Shown here: in pieces, positions 10,669 to 22,379 of the stretch | Layout of the letters: each line of letters begins with the position of its first letter | How positions within the stretch are numbered: position 1 is the stretch's first letter | NCBI RefSeq assembly: GCF_004193775.1 | Contig: NC_041021.1 | Location: forward strand, 21,544,632-21,608,631 | Direction: 5' to 3' | Source: Glycine soja | Lineage: Eukaryota > Streptophyta > Magnoliopsida > Fabales > Fabaceae | DNA: 64,000 nucleotides | Program-made: the position numbers and the translations under genes | The notes under the pieces: model-generated | What the model saw: only the letters and a program-made list of their open reading frames with translations | What the model was told of the DNA's origin: nothing | Database searches by the model: none

Positions 10669-11299
10669 TTAGCAAAGGCATAATCTTTGCCTCCTTCAAT
10701 GGCCCTGAGCCTTTCCTCTAGATGATCCGACTTTTCCCTTTCCTTCCATAATAGGAGGGATTTTACCTGCTGTGAAATGCAAAGGTTGTGGTTGGGGGCG
10801 AAACTGAGGGCCCTCCAAAGTGTTTTGCAAGGGTATATCACCAACTACTTGGCCTTCAGTGGCATATCCGAGGTAAGGCTCGAAGTCAGCTAGATTGTGG
10901 TGGGGAATTTCATGTGTCTCCCCCACGGTCTAAGAGACATGTACATGATGAGGTTGTCAGCTCTTAATAAGTATGAGAGCGGAGTTATTGACATCCTCAT
11001 TGGGAGTGTATGCCACATTGGGTGGTGTATAGTTGAGAGGCAAGCCATATGGTGGGAAGGCATGCTTGTTTTGAATTTGCGCTTAATGGGGGGCCGCCCG
11101 TACTTCCCAAATCTTTGCCTACCATATCTGAGGTTGGGTGATTCATTTGGTTAAGGCCAGATGGGGGCATCGGGTTCACCTTAGCAACAGCGCTGGTAGC
11201 GGCAACTGTAACCGCATTGGCTTCCATTATCTTCTTCATGCTCATCATGGCCTCCATCATTGTGGCCATTTGCTCTTGTACCTCCTCTACTTCACCCAT
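10669..11299 (-). pseudogene. gag remnant of copy A, N-terminal part
   Basis: Begins at a minus-strand ATG (11297-11299) in the same place as in copies B (24059) and C (30482). It codes for a Glu/Met-rich helix (VEEVQEQMATMMEAMMSMKK) and a linker before frameshifts. It joins the capsid block on the other side of the LTR insertion at 8781-10668. Compared with B and C it lacks one QM-rich helical repeat. Confidence 0.75.
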
Positions 11300-12319
11300 T
11301 ACTCTAGCTCTAGCACAGGTTCGGTAAGGGCGCCGTAAAGCGTGTTTTTTTTTCTTTTTGACGATTAAGTTCATTTTTTTTCAAGGAAAGAATGCAATGA
11401 GCAATGCAACCAATGAAAAGGATGGATGTATGCGAATGATGCACAGTTGAAGTATTGCGAATTTTTACGCAGGACATGGGGTTGAATCAATTTAGATTTT
11501 CAACATGGTCCATGACATCTTTGTCAAGGTGAAACTGGAAGTAACAAGGACATCAACAGTCCTAAATGTGTTTGGCAGTAGATGAAGCAGCGATGTAACT
11601 CGATCCATGTTTTGCCCCAATTTTTTTGCAAGGTGGTTACTTCCATACTTCAACTTGACTTGATGAACTTTTTTCGAAAAAGCATGAGCTTAATTCAACC
11701 CTATAATCCAAGGAATGGCAATTCTGATCGCCAATACTTCAACAACCTTTCATAGGGATGAATGACTCGGGCATACTTTAAGCTATGCATGGAAAATGTA
11801 ATTATGAAATTGAGATGCCTGAAGAAACATCTTTTCTTAGTTAGCCATGCATTAGGTACCATGTTCAATCATTTTGTTTTTAAGTGAAACGGGTTTATGA
11901 TCCCAACATGGTTGGCTCATGGTACCGAATATATGCAACTAAAAATGCATCGTGAATTTTCATGCTTCCCCTTTTTTGTTTTTGTTTTACAGAGGAAAAT
12001 GCAAGGATCATGCATGAGCGAACATGAAAACAAAAGGTATGCAGTTTGTAGAACAAAAAGTATGTTGAACACATATGCATGATGATGCAATGACTCATGC
12101 AAAATGTGATGTTGGAACATGATAACAGACAAATGCAGGAACGATATGTTCATCATGATGCCATGAAGAGATGCTTATGCGATGCATGATATGAATGCAT
12201 GCTAGAGATAAAATGCGGGAGTGATTTGATTTGCACTGGTCTTTGGAGTAAAAACACGGGATAAACTCATTTTATTCAGAAAGTTTAACTTGTCAAGATC
12301 TGAGTGATAATACAAACTT
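11300..12319 (-). other. ORF1-gag spacer of copy A
   Basis: About 1 kb without a supported gene between ORF1 and gag (minus-strand order). It is conserved at the DNA level in copies B (24060-24960) and C (30483-31300). It is rich in ATGCAT words. The short ORFs here are not conserved among copies. Confidence 0.5.
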
Positions 12320-14195
12320 CCTAGCGGTTTCTAATTATATGGGCCATTAGATCTATCATATGCTGACAATAGCCGAGAAGTCCGTGGATCTCCTCGGGGG
12401 CGGAGTAGGTGTCCGCCATTGCTTTGGCCTAGGCTAGCAATCGGGGAAGTTCTTGACTCCCGTTCAAGGTAAGAGCAAATCGGTCCATCCACATGGTTGC
12501 CTCTTGGTGTAACGAGTCGATCACCCTTCCTCTAGCCTCCTTTTTCACGTACAGTTAGGCATACTCATCTGCCACCCTATGCTCGTGGGCCGTGGCTAGA
12601 CTTAGTTCTTCTTGGTACTTGCTGATGATGGCTAACATGTTGGTCTCTGTCTCGCATAACCATTGAGACAAACTTCTTTTGGACCTCGAGCAAGCCTTCA
12701 ACTCATCCTTCAAGATCAAACTGTCTACTCGCGATTGGTCCCTTTCCTCTCTCCAGAGCTTAAGCTCGCTATTACTTCCCCACAGAGCCCCTCGGAACTT
12801 GTTCTGGCCGTGTTCTTCCCTACGAGCCCTCTTGGTTTCTCGTTCCAAGGCTTTGGTGGTAGCCACATTTACATCTCTCAGTTCAATATTCTCTTTTCGG
12901 ATTTTCAGAGCTGCTGATTTGAACCTTTCTTTAACTATTTGGACTTGCTCGAGTTCCGCCCTAAGGGCCTGCACTTCTTCGTCTTCCTCCGATGCCTCAA
13001 CTTCCTCTCTTTTAGCGGTTCTCATACTTGGGAGCCAATCCAAACCTTGCACGTGGGCTTTTAACCACTTATGATAGCCACCGATGGGCCCATTGTTACT
13101 GCCCCTGAGTTCCTTGTCCTTCTTTTGCAACACCTCCCATGCCTTGGGGACCTTCTGAAGTGTCTCCACGTTGGTCTTATTGAAGCCTCGTGAAATGACA
13201 GGTGCGAGCTCATCCTCTAGTGGCGCCCCTCTCATAGGGTAGCCAAGTTGTCTTATAGCAAGAACGGGATTGTAGCTGATGCAACCCCTCGTCCCCATCA
13301 AGGGAACATTTGGAAATCCTCTGCATGAAATAAGAACTCTGGTTCTTCCTTCCTTCCATCGAAGGAACCAGTTGACAGATGCTCCTTCTTTGCTTGCTAA
13401 GAGTTGGTCCCAATTTGCCCCTCCTTTCTCTGTGCATGAACGGTGACTTTCTAGCAGGCAAGCATGCCTTACCTTTCAGCGAAAAAGGTGTGAAACTAAC
13501 CATACATAAAGAGCTGGAGTACAACAAACAATCCTTGTGTTGCTCTTTTCACATCTTCGGTCGAAGGTGTCATATAGGTCGGCTAGCATAGCGACAATCG
13601 GGCTTTCCTTGTGGTTATGATAGGCGAGAAAAGCGTCGATCACTGCCAGGTCCACCAACCCATCCACATTCAAAAAGAGGACTCCTCCGAAGATCAACAG
13701 TGCGAGAATATCTATGAACGGGGCCCACTCGCCTTTACCTGCCAAGATTCTTGCTTTTGCCTCCAAATATTTTCTCGGTATTCCAACCACCCCATTTTCG
13801 ACTTGCTTCCTGTGGTCTAATTCCTGTGCCGAGATTTGGACTATCTTGGAAATTCTAGCTAATGAGGGATAGAACCCTAAGAAGAGGTATGGTTTCCTTC
13901 CCCCTAGAGGGCATCCTAGGATCTCTTCAAATTCTTCTACCATAGGTGATAGTTGGAAGTCCCCAAAGGTGAAGCACCTCAACGGCTGATCATAATACTG
14001 GGCGAGGGAGGCAATGGACTCTGTGGAGACTTCTACCATGGCTAGGTCCCAGATTTTACCGTAAGCTTTGCGAAAAGCTTGCCACTGGAGCTGACCCATC
14101 AACTGCCCTAGCTCTTTTAGGCTGGTGATTCCTAGGCTCTTGACCTTGACTTGATAGAACCTCTTTTTAAGTGAAGGCTTTTGACTTGATCCCAT
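12320..14195 (-). pseudogene. Ogre ORF1 remnant in copy A
   Basis: ORF1 is the extra frame upstream of gag that marks Ogre-type elements. Here it starts at a minus-strand ATG (14195) and aligns with the intact frame at 35462-37069: RFYQVKVKSLGITSLKELG, AQYYDQPLRCFTFGDFQ and EILGCPLGGRKPYLF are shared. A frameshift near 13480-13530 and another near 13300 break it. The C-terminal half (13301-12555) is a long charged coiled coil, then an in-frame stop and a final HGLLGYCQHMIDLMAHIIRN block near 12330. Copies B and C have lost this frame. Confidence 0.8.
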
Positions 14196-15052
14196 GTTTT
14201 ACTAAAGTGAAACAAAACCTAGCCCGAATCAAAACTCCGACATCTATCATGGGTGGAATGGATGAGTGCATGAAGAAATGCATATGATACAGATGCAATT
14301 TATGAACACGGGAGCCCGGAAAATTGTCTCCTTCTTAGATACAACGTCTTGGGGTAACACAGTGCCCAACGTATGTATTTAAGAAGGTGACACGGACCTT
14401 CCGTTGGTTTACCAAAGAGAGGGGATTAAGACGGGACCCACGCATGATGCATATGCGAAAGGTACAACACGGGGATGTACATAGTACGACAATATTCACA
14501 AACAAATATAAGCAAAAGGGTACTTAACACTTATGCATGGCAGTGTGAAAAAATGGCACGCAGCGTGTTTGCCCCGTGCCCTTATTTATGGGACCTATAT
14601 GGGAGGGAGCTAAAAGGGCTTTTAGTGATAATTCCCAAGGCTGTCATATCTCTCTTGATGGTCTCTAGAGGTATCATCCCCTTTGAAGAACATATTGCAG
14701 CAGTAGGGACTACTAGCAACAATATGTTATCAAAGAAAAAAACTCTAGATGAGGGTTCACTGTAATAAAGCAAGTCGGAGACCTAGCATGATCACAGATT
14801 CACTTCCACTCCTTAAGTTCCCATGGACCCAGGTATAGGGCCCTTTTTCAACTCCGTGTGTGCAAATAGTGTTGGTGTTTGTGTGCATCAAATGAATAAA
14901 TATTTACCTCATGCATACGTTTAAAACACACTAAAAGCATCAAAAGAGTTTATATACACAAGAACATAAGGAGAAAGACAAAGAAAAAGAACAAAAAGGG
15001 AAGTCATGGTAAGGAAAGAACACTGATTGATTGGCCTAACTCTCTAAAAATT
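14196..15052 (-). other. 5' leader of copy A
   Basis: Untranslated DNA between PBS and ORF1 on the minus strand, homologous to 34781-35461 of the full Ogre element. Short ORFs (for example 14475-14765) are not conserved in copies B, C and D. Confidence 0.55.
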
Positions 15053-15071
15053 GTCCCCAGTGGAGTCGCCA
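15053..15071 (-). promoter_or_regulatory. tRNA-Arg primer-binding site of copy A
   Basis: GTCCCCAGTGGAGTCGCCA on the plus strand (TGGCGACTCCACTGGGGAC on the minus) equals the 3' end of plant tRNA-Arg plus CCA. It lies two bases from the LTR edge. Ogre-type elements are known to use tRNA-Arg. Confidence 0.85.
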
Positions 15072-15073
15072 AT

Positions 15074-16559
15074 TGTCGCAACCTACCCTTCGGCGGGAGG
15101 GCGACGCGTGACTCGTGAGTGCGTGTTCCAAGAAAGGAATACGCGCAGAGTCGCCACCAACGTTTATTTGAGGAAAATGTCAGAAAAACCGGAAAAAGAC
15201 GTGGTCTACAAACTTTAAGTGAAAGGTTCAGGAGTTGTATTTACGCACGGGGAAGGTATTAGCACCCCACGCGTCCATCACAAGAGACGGCAGCCTTTAG
15301 TCAAATGTGCAAATATGACTTCAATTTATGTTATCTTCCCTTTTTGCGTTCTTATGTTTTTTTATGCTTTTTTATATTTTTATCTTTTTGTGGTCGACAA
15401 GGGGGTTTCCCTTTGCTCCTACGTATTCCTCAATTGTGAGAAGGAAATCAGACCTACGTAGTTCTTTGTGAATAAAGTGTTTGGTTAAGTTTGTTTTTAT
15501 CCTTTTTGCGAGATATGTTTTTATTGAATGAAAGGTCATTTTAAGGCATTTGGACCATTAAACAAACTTTCGATTCTTTTGAAAAGCGAGAAGACATTAA
15601 GGCATTGGACCTATTAATGATCTCTTTATTTTTTGAAAGAGGTAATAAAATTACATGTTGATTTTAGGCCTTTAGAAATCTACACTTAACTAATAAAAGC
15701 GGAAAAGACCATTTCAAGGCGTTGGACCTTTGAAAATGGCCTTTTTTAGGCGATGACAAAAGTGACTTAAGCAAATGACTAAAGCACGTCAAAAGGGGGT
15801 ACGGAAAGTAAATGAAATGAAAACAAAAGCTAATGAAAACAAATGAGGACCACTAAGGGTACATAGAATGAATTGAAAAGTTCAGTTTCGGGAACATGCC
15901 GGTTGAAGACCGAAGAACGATGAAGAACGAACGAAGAACGTTGAGAAACGGCTGAAAATCTTCGCGAAAATCCGCACGAAAACGTTACAAAAACGTTACG
16001 GAAGCGCCTCGGCTCGGATTTTCTTCACGGAACCAATTTTTTTCACTAATTTCAAGTGATTCTTGAATTACCAGGAGGGCTGAACGAAATTCCTCTTCAC
16101 TTCTCCCCTTATTTATAGGAAAATGGGGAAGATGCTTGCCACCCAGCTCGCCCAAGCGAGCAAGGTGGCTTCCTCCAGAAGCAACCGCCTTCTAGAGGAA
16201 TCTTCTGGAGGGCCCAAGTGGGCCTAGTTGCTATTTGCACCCCTATTTTTACTAAATACACCCCCTGCCTTTTTTGGTGATTCTTTTTCCATAAAGTTAC
16301 GGAGACTTACGAATTTCGTAACGATACTTGTTTTCTTTCCGTAATGTTACGGAACCTTGCGAATTACATAATCATCCCCTTTTTGACTTACGGAATGTTA
16401 CAAAACCTCACAAATTGTGCAACGATGCTTCCTTTTGAGTTCCAGCATGTCACGGAACTTCACGAGTTTCCTAACGATGGGTGCCAAGTACCTCAAAATG
16501 GTCAAATGAAAGTTGCATGCCACCAAGTAAAGGTCCCCGGACGAAATTAGGGTATGACA
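15074..16559 (-). repeat. 5' LTR of copy A
   Basis: A 1,486-bp LTR read on the minus strand from TGTCATACCC (16559) to TTGCGACA (15074). It shares both ends, the TTCCGTAA/TTACGGAA words and the region around the TATAAATA box (rc near 16110-16118) with the LTRs of the full Ogre element. It is about 450 bp shorter than them. Confidence 0.85.
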
Positions 16560-18459
16560 ACGGTAACAAAAGGTGGGGTGGTCGACAAAAGCAGGGCTTT
16601 TGCTCCTACGTATCCTCAATTTGTGATGAGGAACTCAGACCTATGTAGTTCTTGATAACTGTGAGACTAAAAATAGTCTCGGTGTTTTCTTCACTAAGAT
16701 GCGAACATGCTTTAGTAAAGAGACAAAACTTCCAACTGATCAGAGCAACATATGCTTTTTGGATGAAAAACAATGTGTCTATCGGGGAAGGAGAGTATGC
16801 TAATGAAATTTTCTCATAATCGTAAATGAGATTTTGGATGTTAGCATTTCGTTTCTAAATGACCATTTAGAGGAAGCACTGGGTTCAACAAAAATAGAAG
16901 AAAATCACTCAAAGTGTATCAATCTCACAAGGTAAGTGTTTTATCCAAATTTTGAACCATAGATATGTCATGACTTGATTTTGCAAATCATTTCCTATCA
17001 AACCAAAGATTACATGCGTGATCATGAATCAATAGGACTTTTTCCTAGGAATGGTTTGTTTTCTGGTGGGGAATTTGGCTTTGAGTGTTTTTTCCTTTTC
17101 CTTTTCTGTTTTTTGTTTAGTGTGGGGCGAGAAAGTTGCTAGTGCATAGGATTTTGGTTGACAATCAAAGGGAGAGGACGACTTTAGGTCGTGTTTTCCT
17201 TTCCTTTTTTGTTTACTTGGTGACAATTTTGTATTGTTCAGATATTGTCTGGTCCAAAGACCTTTCTGCATATTTCTTCTATTTTCTTCTGATCTTTAAT
17301 CGGGAACTTTCTTTCTTTTTTGCTTTCTCCCACTCTTTGATTGGGAATTTTCTTTCTTTTTTTGCTTTCTTCCACTCTTTGATTGGGAATTTTCTTTTTT
17401 TTTTTGTTTTCTTCCAAGGGCAAGGATTGACATTCTCACCCTGGGTCAAGGTTTATGATAAGCTGGGATTTTGGCTCAAGGCTTGTAGAACGGCTGGTCA
17501 TGACATATGTCAGGGTTTGGCCAGCGGTTCGGGGATAAAGGGGATGTCCTACATTATTTCCATGATACACATGCAACAATGATGATTAGGAAATTTTATG
17601 CAAAACTGGTCATGCATGCACCCATGTGGACACTCAAGCATCAAGTTTTTATGGTCATGTGACACTAGGGCTCAGGATTCATTTTTTCCTACTTAAGTCA
17701 ACCCAGTGTTTCCAAAATATGTTCTTTTATCAATTCATGCATTCATCTGAGTCCATTTTGGGCGTTCGGGAAAATTTTCACAGCGTTCACCCTTCAGGTG
17801 TATACACATTTTTTTTCCAAAACTGGTTATCATCAGTGAATTTTTCAAAGAAAAGCTGGAAGTTATCTTTTTTCAAAAGCATGTTGGTTTTTTAGCTGAA
17901 AGATACATTTTTTGTTCTCTTTTTGTTTTTGTTTTTGTTTTTGTTTTTTTTTAGGTATCTTGCTACCTAAACATGTGTATATTTTTGTGAGGTATTTTTG
18001 CTATATACATGCATATCCAAGGTGTCTTGCTACCTAAACATATATATATTGTGAGGTATTTTTTGCCACATACATGCATATCCAAGGTATCTTGCTACCT
18101 AAACATACTTATATGCATTTTGTGAGGTATTTTTGCTATATACATGCATATCCAAGGTATCTTGCTACCTAAACATACATATATATTTTTTGTGAGGTAT
18201 TTTGCTATATACATGCATATCCAAGGTATCTTGCTACCTAAACATACATATATATATTTTGTGAGGTATGACTACCTTCCGAGCTTGTGCTTGTTTTATT
18301 TAAATTCCTAGGATCATGAGCAACTAGATGTGTCCTACTATAACTTGAGAAACAAAGGGTGATCAAATAATAAGCATAAATTTAAAGGGTACTTGGTTGC
18401 CTCCTAGTAGCGCTTCTTTAACGTCTTGAGCTGGACGCCTTATGACTTGTCAGTCACTG
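16560..18459 (-). other. 3' untranslated DNA of copy B with ~69-bp tandem repeats
   Basis: Contains a short LTR-derived piece (16575-16655) and a pyrimidine-rich block (17050-17430). Three CTTTGATTGGGAATTTTCTTT-like lines in that block are the reverse complement of the purine tract at 49040-49260 in the full Ogre element. About five units with a 64-70 bp period (17950-18275) carry CATGCATATCC and a GGTATCTTGCTACC inverted repeat. The 148-aa ORF at 17136-17582 is a low-complexity Phe-rich frame, not a gene. Confidence 0.6.
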
Positions 18460-19510
18460 ACCCAGTACTTTGCTTACCTTTGGCTTTGGACTTGGTCGCC
18501 TATTGGTCGGCCATGTGTCGTAGGCAACGCTCTAATCTTTTTGTGGATGAGCTGAGGTTAACTCTAGAGGTGGTGGTGGTGCGTCTGTTGCCTGCTGTTG
18601 GCCGTCCCCAGGCTGTTGGGGTGTTCCGCCCTGCGCCTGCCTGAGGGTGCAGTACTTATTGATGAAAGCTCGATTAGTAGGGGGCCTGATGACCTTATTG
18701 GGGGCGACATGCACCTCGTAGAACCGACAGAGGCCCATAATCAGAGCTAGCAACTCCAAGACCCTGTTGGACTTCTCCGGGTCCACAGAGTGTCTTGCGG
18801 GCGTGATCCCTGCAAACAATGGATGACATCAGAAATCAGTTGAGCGATGTGCATACTTACCTATGTCATGATGGCGTGACCTTGCTGGGGGAAACGGGCA
18901 TCCTGTAGGACTGACAAAGGCTCGTAATCAGAGCTAGAAACCCCAGGACCTTGTTGGACTTCTCCGGGTCCACTGGGTGTCTTGCAGGCGCGATCCCTGC
19001 AAACAATAGATGGCATCAGAAATCAATTGAGTGATGTGCATACTTACCTATGTTATGATGGCGTGACCTTGCTGGGGGGAACGGACACCCTGTAGGACTG
19101 ACACAGGCCCGTAACTAGAGTTGGAAACCCCAGGGCCCTGTTGGACTTCTCCGGGTCCACTGGGTGTCTTGTGGGCACGATCCCTGGAAATAGTGGATGG
19201 CATTAGAAATCAGTTTAGCCACCTGCATACTTACCTATGTCAGAACGACCCAGACCAACTGATACTTCCACAAGGGGAGATCGGCATTGCGGTGGTTGGG
19301 CAGAATGTTGCTAAGTAGAAATTTCATTTATATCTATGTAAGAGTGGTCATGTTGGCGCGCATGATCCACCCTCGTCCCTTTGCAGCGGCACGGGTGAAA
19401 TCTTGCCCCGGTATGTATAGTAGCTGCGTGATAACCTCCCTCTCTGGTTGTGTTCGCATAGTTGGTCGTCCTCCAATATCAAGGGGTGGCCCAGGAACTG
19501 ATAAAAGGAA
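18460..19510 (-). pseudogene. Accessory-ORF remnant in copy B, 187-bp segment in three copies
   Basis: Minus-strand frames match the accessory protein at 46689-47948 (FAGITPARHSVDPEKSN, then NKVIRPPTNRAFINKYC). A 187-bp segment occurs three times (TGTCTTG at 18791, 18978 and 19165); each unit shifts the frame by one base. The next block toward the N-terminus (19280-19480) matches the region around CIPGQDF. The family's N-terminal third is missing, as in copies A and C. Confidence 0.75.
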
Positions 19511-19584
19511 ACTACTGGCCCCATAACCGGGAGCGCAAGTCTCGATTAAGCATTTAAGGGCACAGGACCTTAAATTCTCTTAAG

Positions 19585-19880
19585 GTGCAGATGTGGAGCC
19601 CTTTGAAAGTGAGGATGCGTAGCCCTCTAAAGGCAAGGATGTGCAACCATCTGAAGGTGAGGGCATGCAGCTCTCTGAGGACTTGTAGTCCTCTGAAGGC
19701 GAGGGTGTGTAGCCCTCTGAAGGTGAGGACATGTAGTCCTCTGAAGGTGAGGACGTGTAGTCCTCTAATGGTGAGGACGTGTAGTCCTCTGAAGGTGAGG
19801 ACGTGTAGTCCTGTGAAGACGAGGGCGTGCAGCCCTTTGATGGCGAGGACGTGTAGTCCTCTGAAGGTGAGGGCGTGTAC
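19585..19880. repeat. 24-bp minisatellite of copy B, about 12 units
   Basis: Same unit and position as 4801-5356 (copy A), with roughly half the copies. One unit is truncated near 19677-19690, where CTCTCTGAGGACTTGTAG breaks the period. Confidence 0.9.
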
Positions 19881-20818
19881 CCAAGGGTTGACCCTTATGA
19901 GAATGCAAGAGATTGACTCATCGAGAGGGTCATCATCCCAAACTCAAAAGATTGGGCATTAGATGTAAGAAATCTATGCAGTTAACATGATTTTAAGGGA
20001 TGCAGATGTATGCAACCTTTGAAATTTGGTAAATGTGGACTTCATATGAAACAATGCAATGCAACGGAAAGTTGTACAATGATCATGATATTCTTTCCCT
20101 ATTTTCTGATTTTGATTTTGATTTGATTTTTTTTTTTGGAAAACACAGATTGACTATCCTTTTGAAAGAGGTGATAGTCCATGCAACCTTATCCTATCTT
20201 TTGCAAATCTCTCCGGGAACTCCCTTAGAGTGTGTGTTCTGTTTGATTTAGTCACTTGACCATTTTGGAGTGACGGCAATGGAGTCGTTTGATGTTTAAT
20301 CAATCCATTGAAATCCTAGGGTTTGTCCCCCTTTTTTTTGTTTAAAAACATTGACGGGTGAGAACTTTTGATCTGCCCCTATGTTCACTTGATGCCCCTC
20401 ATTGCCCCAGTGTACGGTTTTGAGGTATCAATTGTTATCTTTCGTCATGACCTTGTAGATGGGAACCTATTGGGTGAGAACTTCTAATCTGCCCCTAGGT
20501 TCGCTTGAGGTTTTTGCATGGTGCCTTTCATTGCCCCAGGGTAAGGCTTTGAGGTACCAATCGTTGTTTTTTGTCATGACCTTGTAGCAAGGAACCTATT
20601 GAGTGAGAACTTCTAATCTACCCCTAGGTTCGTTTGAGGTTTATGCATGGTGCCTTTCATTGCCCCAGTGTAGGGCTCTAAGGTATCCATCGTTGTTTTG
20701 TTTTCAATACCTTGTAGCAAGGGAGAATGAAAGAAGCAGTTGATTCTTGCAAAAAGAATTTTCCAAGGACGAGAAATAGTTGAAGGATTTTTTCAGTCGA
20801 TGGATTAAGTTAAATGAC
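19881..20818 (-). other. Noncoding internal region of copy B with three ~125-bp repeats
   Basis: Counterpart of 5357-6201. Three tandem units begin near 20355, 20478 and 20600, each with GGTGAGAACTT and CATTGCCCCAG blocks. Copies A and C have two. No ORF supported. Confidence 0.6.
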
Positions 20819-20823
20819 TCCTA

Positions 20824-21900
20824 TGTAGAAGCAAGATATTTTGATGTTTTGATGATGCCAAAGGATCAAGTGCTTCTAAGTTTTATTCAAGACAAGAATC
20901 CAAGAATCCAAGAAAATCAAGATATATGATCAAGTTGATCTCTAGAATCTTAGGAAGAAGTTTCCAAATTGAAAAAGCAAAAGGTTTGGCCAAAGAACTC
21001 TATCTAAATCATTTTAAATTGAGATTTACTCTCTGGTAATCGATTACTAGCAGCTGAAAATGTTTATAACAATCACTAGAAATTTGAATTTAAAATTTAT
21101 AATGGGTAATTGATTACACATGGATGGTAATTGATTACCAGCAGTTTATTGAACGTTTTTATTCAAATTTTAAAGCCTGTAATCGATTACATAAGTCTTG
21201 TAATCGATTACCAGAGGGGATTTTCAGAAAATAATTTCCAAGAGTCACATCTATTCAAATGGTTTATGAATGACCATCAAGGGTCTATTTATATGTGACT
21301 CGGAAACACAAATATAAAGAGAGTTTTCATTGCCCAAAAATTTTTATCCTCTCAAAAGATTAAGAGAGTTTTTCTGAACTGAAATGTCTTATCCTCTCAA
21401 AAAGATTCCTTGGTCAACCACTTGTATATTCAATAAGGAATTTTGATTGATCTTCATTGTACAATCTATCTCTTTTAAGAGAGATTTCTTCTTCTCTTCT
21501 CCTTATTTCTGAAAAGGGATTAAGAGACTGTGGGTCTCTTGTTGTAGAGGATTCTTGAACACAAGGGAAGGGTTGTCCCTGTGTGGTTCAGACTTTGTAA
21601 AAGGAGTTTTACAAAGAGAGTGGAAAATCTCATGTGGGTTGCTTGAGGACTGGACGTAGGCACGGGAAGTGGCCGAACCAATATAAATCAAGTTTGCATT
21701 CCTCTCTTCCCTTAAACTTCTTTTATTTATTGCTATTTATCTTTTGCTTTAAAGAAGATTATTTTGAATTGTCTTTTGAGTAATTCATGTTAAGGGTGCA
21801 TTGTTAATCCAAAAAAAAGAGTGAAAGTTTAATTGGGGAATAGTCTTTGTATCTTAATTCAACCCCCCTTCTTAAGATAACTGAGGCCATTTGTCCCACA
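20824..21900 (+). mobile_element. SIRE-type solo LTR in copy B, TSD TCCTA
   Basis: A 1,077-bp LTR (TGTAGAAGC to GTCCCACA) with TSD TCCTA at 20819-20823 and 21901-21905. The insertion point and TSD are the same as at 6207-7271, so it was copied with its host. It differs from that copy by small internal duplications (TTTTGATG and AATCCAAG near the 5' end). Confidence 0.95.
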
Positions 21901-21905
21901 TCCTA

Positions 21906-22379
21906 TTCTTGATAACTCACTTCTCTCTAAAAAGACAAACTTCCCGGAATGATAAAATGAGGTCACATGAACGTCTTGAAAACACAGTCAATCAAATGTT
22001 TTCTTTTTTCTTTTTCTTTTTGAACTTTTTTTTTTATTTTGAAACTTATTTGTTTTGAACTTTACTCGTTGTTTTACGGCACCCCCATCAACGTGCAAGA
22101 TGAGTAATCTCTGATTGAACGGTCTTGGAAGTCAGCACTCAAGATCGCATGTCGCTCGTGCAAACAAACCAATGGCTTGCACCCACATTCCAGTGGAAGC
22201 AAAGATGTAATTACGAGAGGATGAGGGACAAAGATGTCAGATTTATCCATTTTATTTAGCATTGTAACTATGGATTACAATAATGGCATAAACTTGAAGA
22301 TCCTGATGAGTCATTAGAGACATCTAACAACAGCTTTCAAAATTGCCCCATGTGTGGTATCACTTGTTAGTGTTAGGAT
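21906..22379 (-). other. Noncoding DNA downstream of the copy B gag
   Basis: Homologous to 7277-7727 with a T-rich expansion near 21995-22040. Nothing identifiable as a gene. Confidence 0.5.

Larger units (their letters stand above)
3065..16559 (-). mobile_element. Copy A: pol-less Ogre-like element, antisense
   Basis: Read on the minus strand from 16559 down, the order is 5' LTR, tRNA-Arg PBS, leader, ORF1, gag, noncoding DNA, 24-bp minisatellite, accessory-ORF remnant and 3' untranslated DNA. No protease, RT, RNase H or integrase is present. The left end is cut by the SIRE-type element at 3064, so the 3' LTR is missing. Two later insertions interrupt it: a SIRE solo LTR (6207-7271) and an Ogre LTR (8781-10668). 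Copies B and C share the same missing segment, so the loss predates their separation. Confidence 0.7.

Noticed and set aside
17136..17582. A 148-aa Phe-rich membrane-like protein
   Set aside because: It lies in a T-rich tract that is the reverse complement of the purine tract of the Ogre 3' region; the hydrophobicity comes from TTT and CTT codons.
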